Shown: positions 48,139 through 59,346 of the stretch, piece after piece | Numbering within the stretch: position 1 is the first letter of the stretch | Layout: every line of letters begins with the position of its first letter | From: Proteromonas lacertae | Taxonomy: Eukaryota > Sar > Bigyra > Opalinata > Proteromonadidae | Direction: 5' to 3' | Length of the DNA stretch: 64,000 bases | Assembly (NCBI GenBank): GCA_002245135.1 | Contig: NGBS01001167.1 | Location: forward strand, 1 to 64,000 | The notes under the pieces: model-generated | Databases searched by the model: none | Told to the model about the DNA's origin: nothing | Seen by the model: only the letters and a program-made list of their open reading frames with translations | Position numbers and translations under genes: made by a program

Positions 48139-49765
48139 TTATGTATAGAGCTTATGCTTAATAATATAAGTTAATTTAGCAAGTATATTAGCAGCTTCAC
48201 GAGGAGTTTGCACTTCATATACAATATGTGCCTATTTATTAGAATAGTAACAAATAAAAGATATACAATTCCATCTGCCTTATCAGGAGAATTGAAAAGT
48301 ATTTGAAATTGAACAGCGGAATCTCCAATATATCCAAACTATACAAAATCATAAAAATCAAAAATAATAATACTTCCCGAATATCACTAATCTTTCTCAT
48401 CTGTATTTTAACAGGTCTTAATCTCAATATTTTCTTCTTAGCCGGTTTATTATGAACAACCATATTATCAATTCCCAATTTCCTCTTCTGTTTCTTCATT
48501 CTCCTATTAGTCTTAATTACAATCCATTCTTCATAATCACCAGCAGTTAAATCATTATATAGAAACTCCTCAAATGGTACTCTTCTCTTAGTTGGATCTC
48601 CAAAATCATCATCTCCTGTTTCACAGTGTGGTTGTGGTTTATATACATAAGGATCATCTTCAAATACTTTCTCTTTTACAGCTATCTTTGTTATACCTGC
48701 ATGCATCAGTATAAAATCATTATTTAGTACAGATAATGCTAATCCTAATCGATTTCTATCTTCGTTTGTTACAGCAGCTTCCATATCATTGACATTCTCT
48801 ATTAATTTACCTATTACTAATTGCTGCAAAACTTGTAATACTGTTGTGGTTGAAATTATAGGGATTTGAGTCTTTTTAGTTGGTAGTATTACTTCCAACA
48901 TTACTTTATCTTCTTCTTCTTCTTCCTCTTTATCATCTTCTTGATTTTCATTATTACTGCTTTTCTTTAGACATAGACAATATGGATTAGTTTGTGATAT
49001 ATCTTCTGCATCCACTATTTCAGATATAAATGCACCATTGTCATAAGCTGATAAATCTTCATCTGGAACTCCTTCTTCATCAAAATCGGAATTACGAATT
49101 TCATAGTGTTTTGGATTTATTGAGTAATTATTGGATGTTAAATAATCTTCATGTTCGATTATTGCTAATTGGATTAGTTGTCTTATTGTTGATGATTTAT
49201 GAATCTAATTAATTATACTAATAATGAGCAAAATTATACAAATATTTTACATTTCTCTTTCCCTGGTAAATATACAATTAAAGGAATATAACCAGGTAAG
49301 TGTTCTTTATCTAGAAATATTGAAGATAATAATCTAATTGGAAGAAAATATAATACAATAGTATATACGATGGTCTATCTTCTGGTACATTTGGTACTTC
49401 TTGCTTTTCAAATACATTACCTTGTGAAGGAGAATCTATAGTGCTAAATGTCCTAGCTCTTCTTTTTCTAGCTATTCTTCCTTTTGCTTTTGATACAGAT
49501 TCAGCTTGTTGATTATTCTATAAATTAAAGCTTAATAAATACTGGTTCAGCAGATGGTTTTGTCTGTTTCTCTTCCTCTTCATCATCATTTCCTTCTACA
49601 TCACTTTGCTGAGGAGAATTGTGTAACATTTCATCAATTCTATAATATAAAGTAATGTATATACTTGATTTCGTTATAATGTCTGAAATTTTTACTGGTA
49701 GTTAAAGGATACTTCTTTAAATAGGTAAGAAACGTCTCCAAACCGTGTATATCCTCAAACTGCAT
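48139..49765 (-). CDS. SIN1: SIN1/AVO1-like subunit of TOR complex 2
   Basis: SIN1 (Avo1, Dictyostelium Rip3) presents substrates such as Akt/SGK kinases to TORC2. The start at 49765 gives MQFEDIHGLETFLTYLKKYP. The exons then read through a Lys/Arg-rich segment, a CRIM domain (IPLIVYLPGKEKCKIFIHKS; TIRQLIQLAIIEHEDYL; HYEIRNSDFDEEGVPDEDLS), a Ras-binding-like middle and a C-terminal PH domain (YEEWIVIKTNRRMKKQKRKL, GIDNMVVHN, RKISDIRE, FGYIGDSAVQFQILF). The E-D-G-x-x-D-x-D-F-type CRIM signature and the PH domain in this order are diagnostic. About seven short introns close in frame. It is head-to-head with the HEI10-like gene (starts 88 bases apart). Confidence 0.85.
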
Positions 49766-49852
49766 TTAGATTCGTTAGAATAAAAAATAAAATAAAAACA
49801 ATATCCAAGCTACATTCAAATCAAACTTTGTTCGAACTTCTTTATTTTTGAA

Positions 49853-50991
49853 ATGGACGAAAAAAGTGATGCTGACCTTACAAGCTTATTATTTTGTAAT
49901 AATTGTTAGTAATTTATTTCTTACTAATGTATGATAGTGAAAAATTGTTTGCAACATCCTATTCAACGTATTTTTTTAATTTATAGTTTAATAGAGTATG
50001 CAACCATATTTTCTGCGTATATTCTACTGTGTTATACTTTTTATGATAGGAAAAGTATATTTTTCTTATCTAATCTTCTTTTGATGTTTCACAACTCTTT
50101 GCAACAAGGTATATGTAATATTTTTATACTGTTAGGGCTTATGCTGTTTAGTGTGTCAATACTCAGTTATCCAAGAGTTCAATTATTGAGTTAAGATTGG
50201 GATTACCAGTTACAGAAAGCATCTTATTTGTGATAAATGCGTACTAATCAATATTTATATCTAATTCATTACTACAGACTAATATTACAAGAGCCATTAC
50301 AATTCTTAGAAGAGATTTACAGATCTTTGACATTCAGACAAGAACAGTTGAGTTTGCTATTAAAAAGAAAGAGTGACAGTTACAAAGACATAGAAGAAGG
50401 TGCAAGAAAACGAGAAGAGCATTATCAAATCGAAATTAAAGAACTACAAAACATTTGTGAGAATCTGAAGAACAAGAATGAATCGTTATTGAGTGAGATA
50501 AATGAGAAAGACAAAACCTTAAACGAATTGAAACAAGCATATTTGGAGAAGTCTAATCAGAAGGAGAGTATTGAGAATATGTATAGTACATTAAGATCAC
50601 AAATGAGCCAATCATCACCATCACCATCACCATCTCCGTTATTACAACATAATAGTAATAATAATACAGTATATCCATCACCATCATTAGGTAGTAGAAG
50701 TGGGATAATTCAATTAAGAGAAAGAAATAGTATGATGATGATGATGAATAGAACTTATCCCAAAGTAGCTGTTCCTACACCTTCTAGATCGTCATTTGAT
50801 ATTGATGGTAATATTACTGGAAGAAAGTTTTTAAGAGTATGAATTATGTTGTTTATTGTAATTAGAATAATTTCTCAATGGTTAGACCTTCTACACCTTC
50901 AATTCAAAGACGTTTTGGTTCATTTGGTGGAGGCAATAATGGAAGTATGAATCAACATCAACAACAACAACAACAACAATCATATAGATAG
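49853..50991 (+). CDS. HEI10/CCNB1IP1-like RING-family E3 ligase for meiotic crossover
   Basis: HEI10/CCNB1IP1/Zip3 proteins are SUMO or ubiquitin ligases that mark crossover sites in meiosis. Exon 1 starts at 49853. With introns at about 49904-49938 and 49967-49996 the N-terminus reads LLFCNNLKNCLQHPIQLCNH then IFC, a partial RING. The middle (about 50040-50290) could not be resolved. The following coiled coil is strongly family-like: EEIYRSLTFRQEQLSLLLKR, EHYQIEIKELQNICENLKNK, LLSEINEKDKTLNELKQAYL and EKSNQKESIENMYSTLRSQ, matching the HEI10 E-K-S-R-Q-x-R-K-L-x-x-M-Y-x-x-L-R-S signature. A Ser/Asn/Gln-rich tail ends with a short Gln run at the stop. Presence implies meiosis. The RING model is tentative. 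Confidence 0.72.
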
Positions 50992-51028
50992 AAAAAAAAA
51001 GAAAATCATTATTCTTTTTATTTCATCT

Positions 51029-51905
51029 TTATACAATTCCTATATTTTGAAATTCTTTTGTTAGTCTACTGAAATAATTTGGGTCATTTAAATACTCATC
51101 CTGACTTGCTTTGAAAGAAATTGAATTAGGAACAACATAAAGTTGTCCTGCCAAATTTTCAATCTTGAATAATACCTTTTTATTGAATGCCTCTGAAAAA
51201 AGTCCCTTTGATTCTGTAACCATCAATTGTTGAAGGAAGAAGTTGAGTATAAGCAAGTACCAACATAATGATTACCATCATCATCATCTCCATCAGGAAA
51301 TGAATATGTTATTCTAATGGTAGAACAATCAAATCCTGGTAATGATGAAAGCATGGTTGAACTAGTCATCTCACCTCTTGGTTGTGTAGGCTATTTATTG
51401 TATAGATATATAAAGTATAGATACCTTACCAGATTCTCGAAAATGAACTCTACATATGGGACATTTGTATGTATGTGGATAAGTTATCCACTGCAGCATG
51501 CAATGTTCATGTAATACATGATTACAAGTGTTTAGCTTCCATACAATATTGTTGTATTGAAAATTGTCAAAACAAATAGGGCATTCTACAGTAAACAATT
51601 ATATATACCATCTTGATAAGTTAGTTGATATACTCTGCTACTTACAGATGATAATTTTGAAATGTTTTCAGAAGATTCAGAAGACTTGACCCATTTGCTT
51701 AATTTAATAGCTAGTATACCCGTATGTAGATAAATATACAACATGATATATCATTTACATTCACAGGTGATTGTTCATCACTTTCAGATTTAGAACATCT
51801 TCTTTTCTTACCATTTTCTATTAGCAATAAGCATTTAAATGCCATACTAAATGGATAGTCTACTTTATATCTTCTATTTCTTGTCCTTTTGTAATAAAAC
51901 CCCAT
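51029..51905 (-). CDS. Deltex-like RING E3 ubiquitin ligase (RING plus Deltex C-terminal domain)
   Basis: Deltex proteins ubiquitinate Notch-pathway and other targets and can modify ADP-ribosylated substrates. The start at 51905 gives MGFYYKRTRNRRYKVDYPFS, followed by short exons leading to RING text DECPICFDNFQYN, LNTCNHVLHEHCMLQWI and YKCPICRVHF. The Deltex C-terminal domain follows: PTQPRGEMTSS, MLSSLPGFDCSTIRITYSF, then LFSEAFNKKVLFKIENLAG and LNDPNYFSRLTKEFQNIGIV. Two frame steps between these last parts (about 51265 and 51205) are not explained by introns. No WWE domain is present, so this resembles the short DTX3-type forms. It is either functional with sequence errors or recently damaged. 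Confidence 0.75.
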
Positions 51906-52094
51906 TTAAAATAAAAATTGAAATTACCGCCTAAATCAACTTTAATACATAATTATTTCTAATAGTATTAAATTTACCCACATATAAACAAACATTTATA
52001 CAAAAACAAATGTGCATACTATTAAACTTGAGAATTACTTGTCTTTTGCTATTAGTTTGAAAAAATGATAAATAATAAGGGGAAAAAGTAGTAT

Positions 52095-52862
52095 TTATTT
52101 ACGTGGAGGTAATCCATATTTCGTCGGATCAAATTCATTCAAATTGCTAATTATTTCATTTGCATTACAAAATCTGTCCATATTCGTAACAACTTGTGGA
52201 ACAGCGACAGCAATCATTCCTGCAGTATGTGCACCATCAATGCCATGTGGACTATCTTCAAAAACGATACAATCTTTTGGATCAGCTTTTAACTTCTCAG
52301 CTGCTTTTAAAAATATATCTGGTGCTGGTTTACCATGTTTAACTTCATTTGCAGTTGCAATTTGTTCAAAACGTTCAAACATTTCTTTATGTTTCTGAGT
52401 TTTGATTTTTAAATTCTCTGGTGTTGATGATGTTGCTATCGCTTGTTTTATGTGATGATCTGCAAAATATTTGGTAAGTTCTTCTGCTCCTATACACTTT
52501 TCTGTTAAATGCATCATCTCATGACAGTATTTTTCATACTTTTTACTCTAAATTAGATGAATTAAATGTATTTATACAAATTCTTCTGCTGTAATAGGAA
52601 GTTTCATACCATCCACAACTAATTGAGAATAACCAAGTGGTGGTAATCCTACCAATGATTGATACAACTCACTATAATGAATTTGAAAACAATAAAATAC
52701 TCAGATATCATCCCAGCATCTTTTCTTGTCTCATCAACAATTCTTTGCATTATTTTTCTGCTTAATGGTTCTGTATCAAGTAAAGTACCATCAACATCCC
52801 ATATAATATACCTGTTTGAGTATTCTATCACTATAAAAATAAGAATTTATACCAATCGACAT
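52095..52862 (-). CDS. HAD-superfamily phosphatase, HDHD1/GS1-like (beta-phosphoglucomutase subgroup)
   Basis: These enzymes dephosphorylate small phosphometabolites such as pseudouridine 5'-phosphate or sugar phosphates. Motif I is IIWDVDGTLLDTEPLSRKIM (DxDGT with the nucleophile Asp), motif II is IATSSTPENLKIK, motif III is KHGKPAPDIF and motif IV is CIVFEDSPHGIDGAHTAGM. The cap helices lie between motifs I and II (LVGLPPLGYSQL). Exon 1 is only 10 bases (52853-52862, start MSI), followed by a 22-nt intron (52831-52852). Two more introns are near 52684-52714 and 52550-52578. The product of about 225 residues is complete and close to family length. Substrate is not determined. Confidence 0.9.
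52831..52852 (-). other. 22-nt spliceosomal intron
   Basis: In the minus-strand HAD gene, GTATAAATTCTTATTTTTATAG has perfect local donor and acceptor signals. Removal joins ATG-TCG-ATT-G to TG-ATA-GAA, placing MSIVIEYSNRY before the DxDGT motif. No in-frame ATG exists between the intron and motif I, so splicing is needed to start the protein. At 22 nt it is the shortest intron I found here. Confidence 0.6.
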
Positions 52863-53592
52863 TTTCAATTTTTATTCTCAAAGATGAAGCTTATACAAAA
52901 GATAAGTTTATTATTTGTATATTTTTGTTAAACACTATATGATGTTACGAAAATAATTTAAAAAAGGAGTTTGAAAGGATGATCTTTTTGAACATTGAAT
53001 GTATTTTTGTCTAAAAAAAACTAATATGATGTTTTTATTTGATTAAATAGTTACATGCATAATTATGGCAGTAAAAGAATGGATTTATATTTTATGACAT
53101 GCTATGTGACTAAAAATTTACCTATTAATAGAATGGTTAGAATATAATAAATCTATTAATAATGTTGTGAAACATTATAAATTAATGATGATGAAAATAA
53201 ATGAACTTTAAATTCTGAAACGAACATTTTTTTTGAAATGCATGTGTCTGGCTTTATGATGAAATAAAACTAATTTCTAAGATTTTCTATTGCATGAAGT
53301 ACTCCAAATACTTCATTTTAGAGTTTATATTTCTTTTCATATACCTCATTTTTATTATGTTTTTGAACATTTACTCTTTTTCATTATGCGTTATGGTTGA
53401 TATTATTACAATCAATTGTGATATGACTTTTAAACATCCAAATACTTCTTCCTTGTTGAGAAATACAATTAATTATTGAATAACTGAAACTATTTTTATG
53501 GGGTGTGAAAACTTGCATTTTGAAATTGTTGTTTTTTAATTTTAAAAGCATCTTACACACTCAAAAAGTCTCAAACATAAATATTTTAAGAT
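52863..53592. other. Intergenic stretch upstream of the beta-domain/helical protein gene
   Basis: About 730 AT-rich bases. A plus-strand frame at 53294-53479 starts with ATG and would encode 61 very hydrophobic residues, but nothing supports translation and its composition is what AT-rich random sequence gives. I see no RNA gene or repeat. Confidence 0.4.
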
Positions 53593-55755
53593 ATGAACGT
53601 AACATGTACTAGAATATCTCCAAAAAATCCTTATGAAAGAGAGACAAGGCTTTCTAATCTCCATTTACCTATTAATGAGCTAAGATTCCAGCCAATTAAT
53701 TCCTATTGCTGTAATACATCTCAGACAAGTTTAGGTGAACCACACTTAGTTGAAATTACAATCTGCTTTTCTTCGTTGTATGCTCATGTATGTATATGTA
53801 TTCATAGGTTAAATCACTACCAAATAAGTCATATTGAAGTAGAGGTCTGGACGAATACTAAGGACATTATAAAGTATTTGATCTAGTGTTATATTTATTT
53901 TAGTGATAAAGGTGAATGGCATAGTATTAAAATGTCTTTAGTTTCACTTACAAATCAATTGTCAACAACAAGGAGATTCCAGTGTCATATCTTCCCGATA
54001 AGTTCAGGACGATATGAATACACTTTCAGAGCACGTATATCACGTTTGCACAACAACAATGGATGGACATGGTATAACACACCAAATAACAATTTATTGT
54101 TATTCATTCTTCCAGATCCTGTGATTAGGAGCTTTCTACCTTCATCCGAATGGTTAAAAATAGTTTACAAGTGGTTTTTATCGTATTCATCATACTATAT
54201 GCAAGATCCCAGTGTAGTTTATATAATTAGTTTATTAGGTGGTTTTACATATTATTGTACTGGTAATGAAGAACAGTCTAAGCAATTAATTGAACTGTTA
54301 CTTCATTCATTATGGATACATGGTTCGTTTAATGTTAAAAGAGTATATTTGATGCTATATGATGAGTCGTATATTAACATCAGTAATTTAATAAACTCGA
54401 TGAAGTTATATATTCCAGATTACAACAATACTATTTATTTAATCTACAAGAATAGTAAAATTAATATGAAAAATAATAATAATAAAGATATAGTTAGCAA
54501 TAGTATCTTAGATTTATTAACCTTAGCTTTACCCGAATATTTTGTATTTAAGAAATGGGATGAAAATGAAGAGATGAATGAGGGAAAGAAAATATTGAAA
54601 AATAATGATTCACCTAACTCTATCAAGATGGTAGGCAATTGTAATAATAATAATTCAGAAGAACACTTGAGGAATTATACTAAAGATGAATATAATAATA
54701 ATAATAATATAAACAGTGGTAAAATATCATCATTATCAGCTATAGCTATTGAGATATCCAACACTTCAAGATTATTGTTATTTGATATGTTATTAGATTT
54801 AATATCTTCTATTACACCATCCTATATAACGAAGAGATTCTGCCATGTGGTTATTAATACACTATGTTTACCAATATCACCACATTATATATCATATCTA
54901 CAGAAGATTATATGCTCCATTTACTCTAAATCTATTGATTATAATAATATTAATATAGAAAATGTAGTAGTTAATAATAATAATGATAATCCAAGTGATT
55001 ATATATTAGACTATTTATTGAGTAATATAGTGATATATTGTGATGCATTTAGTGATAGTGTGAGCAATTGTGTTAATATAGAATGTGCCTGTTTAATGGA
55101 TTCAGTATCAAATATCTCTACAAATGGAACAATCTTGAGTTTATTATTTAAAATCGTTACTCAATTAATAAAACAATGTGTTGGTGATATTCCAATGAAT
55201 ATTATATTTAACTACAAACGTAGTGGATTTATAATGAATAGAAGACATTTGCATAAAATTACTAAGACATTGTTACATACACAATTGAATCTAGAAGTCT
55301 CCCATCCAGATTATATTAGAATAATGGAAAATATATTATTAATAACAAAACATGATGAGATAGAAGCTAATAATATAGCTTTATTCATACTCAATCATTG
55401 GCCTGTGAGAAATAGTATGAAAGTGAGTATGATTTATCGATTCTTAACTTCCTCATTTCGTATTATGAAAGATAATAAACTAAACTATACTCAAAGAGTA
55501 ATAGAAAAGTTACAAAATAGGATATTGTATAGTTTTAATAGTTCCAACGTTTTTATAATTCAAACAACTTTAAAGTTTTTGGATTGTGAAAAGTATTCCA
55601 TATTTTGGGATACTTTAGATGAATGTAGTTTGTCTTACCCTTTTATTAATAAGCTGTTGGATAAAATTGAGAAGATCAATAAGAATTGGAACTATGAATT
55701 ACAATCGTATGGTATTAAAGTGTATAATCTTTTAAGAGAAAAATTCGTTAAATGA
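53593..55755 (+). CDS. Uncharacterised protein: N-terminal carbohydrate-binding-like beta domain, helical C-terminus
   Basis: Starts MNVTCTRISPKN. One clear intron (about 53873-53902) joins VEVWTNTKDIIN to DKGEWHSIKMS. A second possible intron near 53790 cannot be placed without losing frame. The first 180 residues have beta-sandwich features resembling starch/glycan-binding modules: EVWTN...GEWHSIKM, YEYTFRARISRL and GWTWYNTPNNN. The remaining roughly 530 residues are helical with Asn-rich loops and several Leu-rich pairs (SVVYIISLLGG, QLIELLLHSLWIHG, IVTQLIKQCVGDIP). No signal peptide or catalytic motif was found. I do not recognise the family; a carbohydrate-responsive scaffold is a guess. 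Confidence 0.6.
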
Positions 55756-55962
55756 TTTATATGTTTGCACGAATGAACTTTTATATCTTTTACTATTATA
55801 TGTGTTACATTATCTTACAATGTGTTTGTTCGTTTTAAATGCATTGTGTGATGTTGCATTTCTTTTTCAATCCCCTTCTCTATTTTGTTGATTGTTTTAT
55901 TATTTGTTGTTGTTGTTTGGTTAAAATGAAAGAATAAAAAAAGTCAATTGAAATTATAATTT

Positions 55963-57465
55963 TTATAATTGTTTAGTATAAGTTTTTAAAATAGAATAAC
56001 CAGGATTAGCAGCAGTTACAGTCAATATACCACCTTCATCAACTTCAAATATCACTTTAACTTTTACCATACCTCTAGGTGAAGGTGTAAAACCAGTAAC
56101 TTGAAAATTACCAATTAAATCATTCTCTCTTACATCTTCTGATTCACCTTCATATATATAAAAGTCAATTCTTGAATCATCATTATTACTAAATACTTTA
56201 GAAACTTTACATGGCTTTTTAGTCTTCGCCATTATTAATTTTGTCATTGAATAGGGAGGTGTGTGAATACCTAAACTCTTTGTCACTATATCATTTACTA
56301 ATACTTTATATCCTCTCTGCTGCTCTTCTAAATGTTGATGAGCTAATAAAGCAGCACCTCTAGCTACAGTCTCTTCAGGATTTACACTAGATTTTATTCT
56401 TATATCTCTAAAAGTAGATTTTATTAAATCATAGATTGCAGGAATTCTACTACTTCCACCAACTAATAAAATTTCATCAATATCTTTTACTTCTAAACCA
56501 CTACCATCTATTGTTTCAACAACTGTTTCTATTGTTTTATTAAAGATGTTTCTATTTATATCATTAAACTTAGAAACGCTTAATTCGCGACTAATATCTT
56601 CATCTTCAAATAATGAAAAGTCAATTTCAGATGATTTTGAACATGATAATTCTATCTTCAATATTTCACATTTTTCATATAAACTTCTCATTTTATTTTT
56701 CTTTGTTACTCTTAAATCTTCACCTGTTTTTTCTTTGTATAAATTACAGAAATAATTGACTAGATTATTTGTTATATCTTCACCTCCTAAGTGACTATCT
56801 CCTCCTACACATAATACTTTATAATCTGGATGATTAACTCTAATTATACTTACATCAAATGTACCACCACCAAAATCATACACTAATATTACTTTTTCTT
56901 CTTCTTCTTTGTCTTTTTCTTCACAACCATAAGCAATAGCTGCAGCTGTTGGTTCATTAATCATATCAATCACATTCAAACCAGCTAATTCAGCTGCTTT
57001 CTTTGTTTTCTCTCTTTGATTAGACCCAAAATAGGCAGGTACAGTTATTACTGCTCCTTTTACTTCTTCTAATACTTTCTCTGCTCTTTCTTTCATTTTA
57101 CGTAGTATATCAGCAGAAACATCAACTGGTGTTTTTAAAGCATCGCCTGAATCGAGTTTAAGCTTAAAAACTGGTTCATCTCCTTCACCTTTCACAACCT
57201 TAAATCTAAAATTCTTTATATCCTCTTGTACCTTTGGATCATCAAAATGATTTCCTATAAGTCTTTTAGGATCATATATCAAATTATTGCCGTCCTTTTT
57301 ACCTGTTAACCTTGCTCCATTTCCTACTACCATTTCTTTACCATCTTTACTATAAAATACTTCAGATGCCATAAAATTCTTGCCTTCTTCTGTTTGAATA
57401 ATCTCTAGTCTTGTTGTCATAACAGCACAACAACTAAATTTCGTTCCAAGGTCTATACCTATCAT
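55963..57465 (-). CDS. Lidless Hsp70-like chaperone A
   Basis: The intronless gene encodes 500 residues, about 120-150 fewer than a cytosolic Hsp70. The ATPase domain is complete: IGIDLGTKFSC (phosphate loop 1), GAVITVPAYFGSNQREKTKK, GLNVIDMINEPTAAAIAYG, VYDFGGGTFDVSII and LVGGSSRIPAI. A substrate-binding beta domain follows (VTKSLGIHT; VKVIFEVDEGGILTVTAANP), and the protein stops just after it, without the helical lid or an EEVD end. Loss of the lid suggests weak or fast substrate exchange, or a signalling role. Its DNA is nearly identical to part of the neighbouring lidless paralogue at 59347-60861. No targeting signal is seen. Confidence 0.9.
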   Translation of the reverse strand: MIGIDLGTKFSCCAVMTTRLEIIQTEEGKNFMASEVFYSKDGKEMVVGNGARLTGKKDGNNLIYDPKRLIGNHFDDPKVQEDIKNFRFKVVKGEGDEPVFKLKLDSGDALKTPVDVSADILRKMKERAEKVLEEVKGAVITVPAYFGSNQREKTKKAAELAGLNVIDMINEPTAAAIAYGCEEKDKEEEEKVILVYDFGGGTFDVSIIRVNHPDYKVLCVGGDSHLGGEDITNNLVNYFCNLYKEKTGEDLRVTKKNKMRSLYEKCEILKIELSCSKSSEIDFSLFEDEDISRELSVSKFNDINRNIFNKTIETVVETIDGSGLEVKDIDEILLVGGSSRIPAIYDLIKSTFRDIRIKSSVNPEETVARGAALLAHQHLEEQQRGYKVLVNDIVTKSLGIHTPPYSMTKLIMAKTKKPCKVSKVFSNNDDSRIDFYIYEGESEDVRENDLIGNFQVTGFTPSPRGMVKVKVIFEVDEGGILTVTAANPGYSILKTYTKQL

Positions 57466-57537
57466 AGGTGAAAAATGTAATTCTTTGTAAACTGGATGTC
57501 AAATAACGACTTTATTTTTTATAAAAAAGTTAAGTAG

Positions 57538-57543
57538 GCTTGA
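57538..57543. promoter_or_regulatory. GCTTGA hexamer between Hsp70-like A and the kinase-TPR gene
   Basis: GCTTGA lies 73 bases upstream of the minus-strand Hsp70-like start and 75 bases upstream of the kinase start at 57618, in a 152-base divergent intergenic region. A heat-shock-element array was not seen. Confidence 0.35.
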
Positions 57544-57617
57544 TTCTCGGTTTGTATCTTTTTAAATATTTTTGTTGTTTTTACTAAGTGAAGTGATATA
57601 TTGAATCTGAAAATAAC

Positions 57618-59089
57618 ATGGAAGAAAAAGATGAAGTAATTGGTACTATTGGTGAAGGTGAATTCGGTATAGTTCATTTAGTTGAACGAAATGGTATGAA
57701 ACTTGCTAGAAAAGAAATAAAAGTATCACCAAAATCTATAGAAATGGTTAAAAAAGAAGTAGAACATTTAAAAGATCTTGTAGATCGAAATACTGTAATT
57801 TTGAAAGATAGTGTGATAGATGAAGAAAGAAATCTGTGTTATATCTACACTGAATATGCAGAAAATGGAGATTTGCATAGATTAATAAAAAAGAAGAAAG
57901 AAAATGAAGAGGATTTCTCTTTAACAGTATTAATATGCCTTTAATATCATTTATATAGGAAATAGTAAGTTGTTTAAAAGATTTGATAAAAGGATTGAGA
58001 TATATTCATAGTAAAAGAAAAATTCATCGAGATTTAAAACCTGAAAATATTTTAGTTGGAGATCATAATGAATTAATAATTAGTGATTTTGGATTAACAA
58101 CTAAAATTGAAATAACTGATTCTAATCTGGTTGGAACTTCTAATTACATGGCTCCTGAATTATTTGAAAGAAATCCTCGTTATTGTCCAGCTAATGATAT
58201 ATTTTCTCTTGGCTGTGTTGCATATGAGATTTATACATTGAAAAGAGCATATAATGGAATTAAATTTGAAGAGAGAAAGAAAGAGATAGAATCGAATAAA
58301 AACATATCATTTGAAAGAATGTATGATGATAGAATTCTTATAATTGAAGAATTAATAAATGGAATGTTAGAGAAAGATATAAAGAAGAGAATGAAATTAG
58401 ATGAAATAGAAAAAGTATTAAACAATGTATCAAATAATTCAACATCAAAAATGGTGAGTAATTCAACTTTAGAATTAACATCAACATTTTACACAACAAG
58501 CAAAGAATTTAGTTCTGCTACTTACTATGACAGTTTAATTTTGAATGTTTATTTAAGAGATGGTGCAATTAATTAGATGATAATGAATAATCATTAGATC
58601 ATTATAAATCTGCATTAGAAGTAGCATCAACAAATAAACAAAAGTATAGTTGTAGTATAAATATAGGTTGTTGTTTTATTGATTTTGTATAATTGTAATA
58701 ATTATAAATGAAATAGAATAATTATGAAGAATCAAAAAAATATTATGATAAAGCTATTGAATTTGCTGAATCTGATGAAGATAAGTGCTTGTATTATAGT
58801 AATATGTGTAAGTATTTATTTAAGCTAGGTACTATTGATGAAGCTAAAGAACAATATAATAATGCATTAAAATTAGCTAAAAGTAATCATGAAAGATTTA
58901 GATGTAATAATGAGATGGGTAAATGTTATTTTGACACTGTATAATGTTATATAATTATAATGAAAATAGAAAGATTATGAAGAATCAAAGAAATACTTAA
59001 ATCAAGCAAGCAAATATATATCCAGTATCAAAGATGAAAAAGAAAGAAAAGAGTTTGAAGAAATGTTGAAAAAAGTAAATAGCGTATAA
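57618..59089 (+). CDS. Protein kinase with C-terminal tetratricopeptide repeats
   Basis: All catalytic motifs are intact: glycine loop IGEGEFGIVHL, lysine in LARKEIKV, catalytic loop KIHRDLKPENIL, SDFGLTTK, TSNYMAPELF and NDIFSLGCVAYEIYT, with KKRMKLDEIEKVL at the C-lobe end. A Ser/Thr-rich linker is followed by TPR units: DDHYKSALEVASTNKQKY, INIGCCFIDFNNYEESKKYY, AIEFAESDEDKCLYYSNMCK and GKCYFDTKDYEESKKYLNQA. Five exons; the linker/TPR intron starts GTGCAATTAATTAG rather than GTATNN, and the next ones close in frame. The kinase resembles NEK/Ser-Thr types by eye only. TPRs often bind chaperone tails, and the gene lies between two Hsp70-like genes, but those lack an EEVD end, so a direct link is speculative. 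Confidence 0.82.
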
Positions 59090-59346
59090 AATTTCTTATA
59101 CATAATCAATTGTACAGAAAGTGATTAAATAACAACACCTTGTATTAAATAAACTAATGTTTTAAAAAATATTTTGATTCTTTAATAATTTCACTTTATA
59201 TATAATATATCTTAAATTATTATTACCTATTATTGTTATAAAAGAGCCCAATATATATTAATTGCAACACAACAAAGTGAATGTCATGAAACGATTATAT
59301 TTTTTGGAACACCAAAATATTTCTTTCTTGTTTTACAGTTGATTGA

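Noticed and set aside
53294-53479. Plus-strand frame for a 61-residue hydrophobic protein
   Set aside because: Composition is what AT-rich non-coding DNA yields; no splice partner, motif or paralogue supports it.
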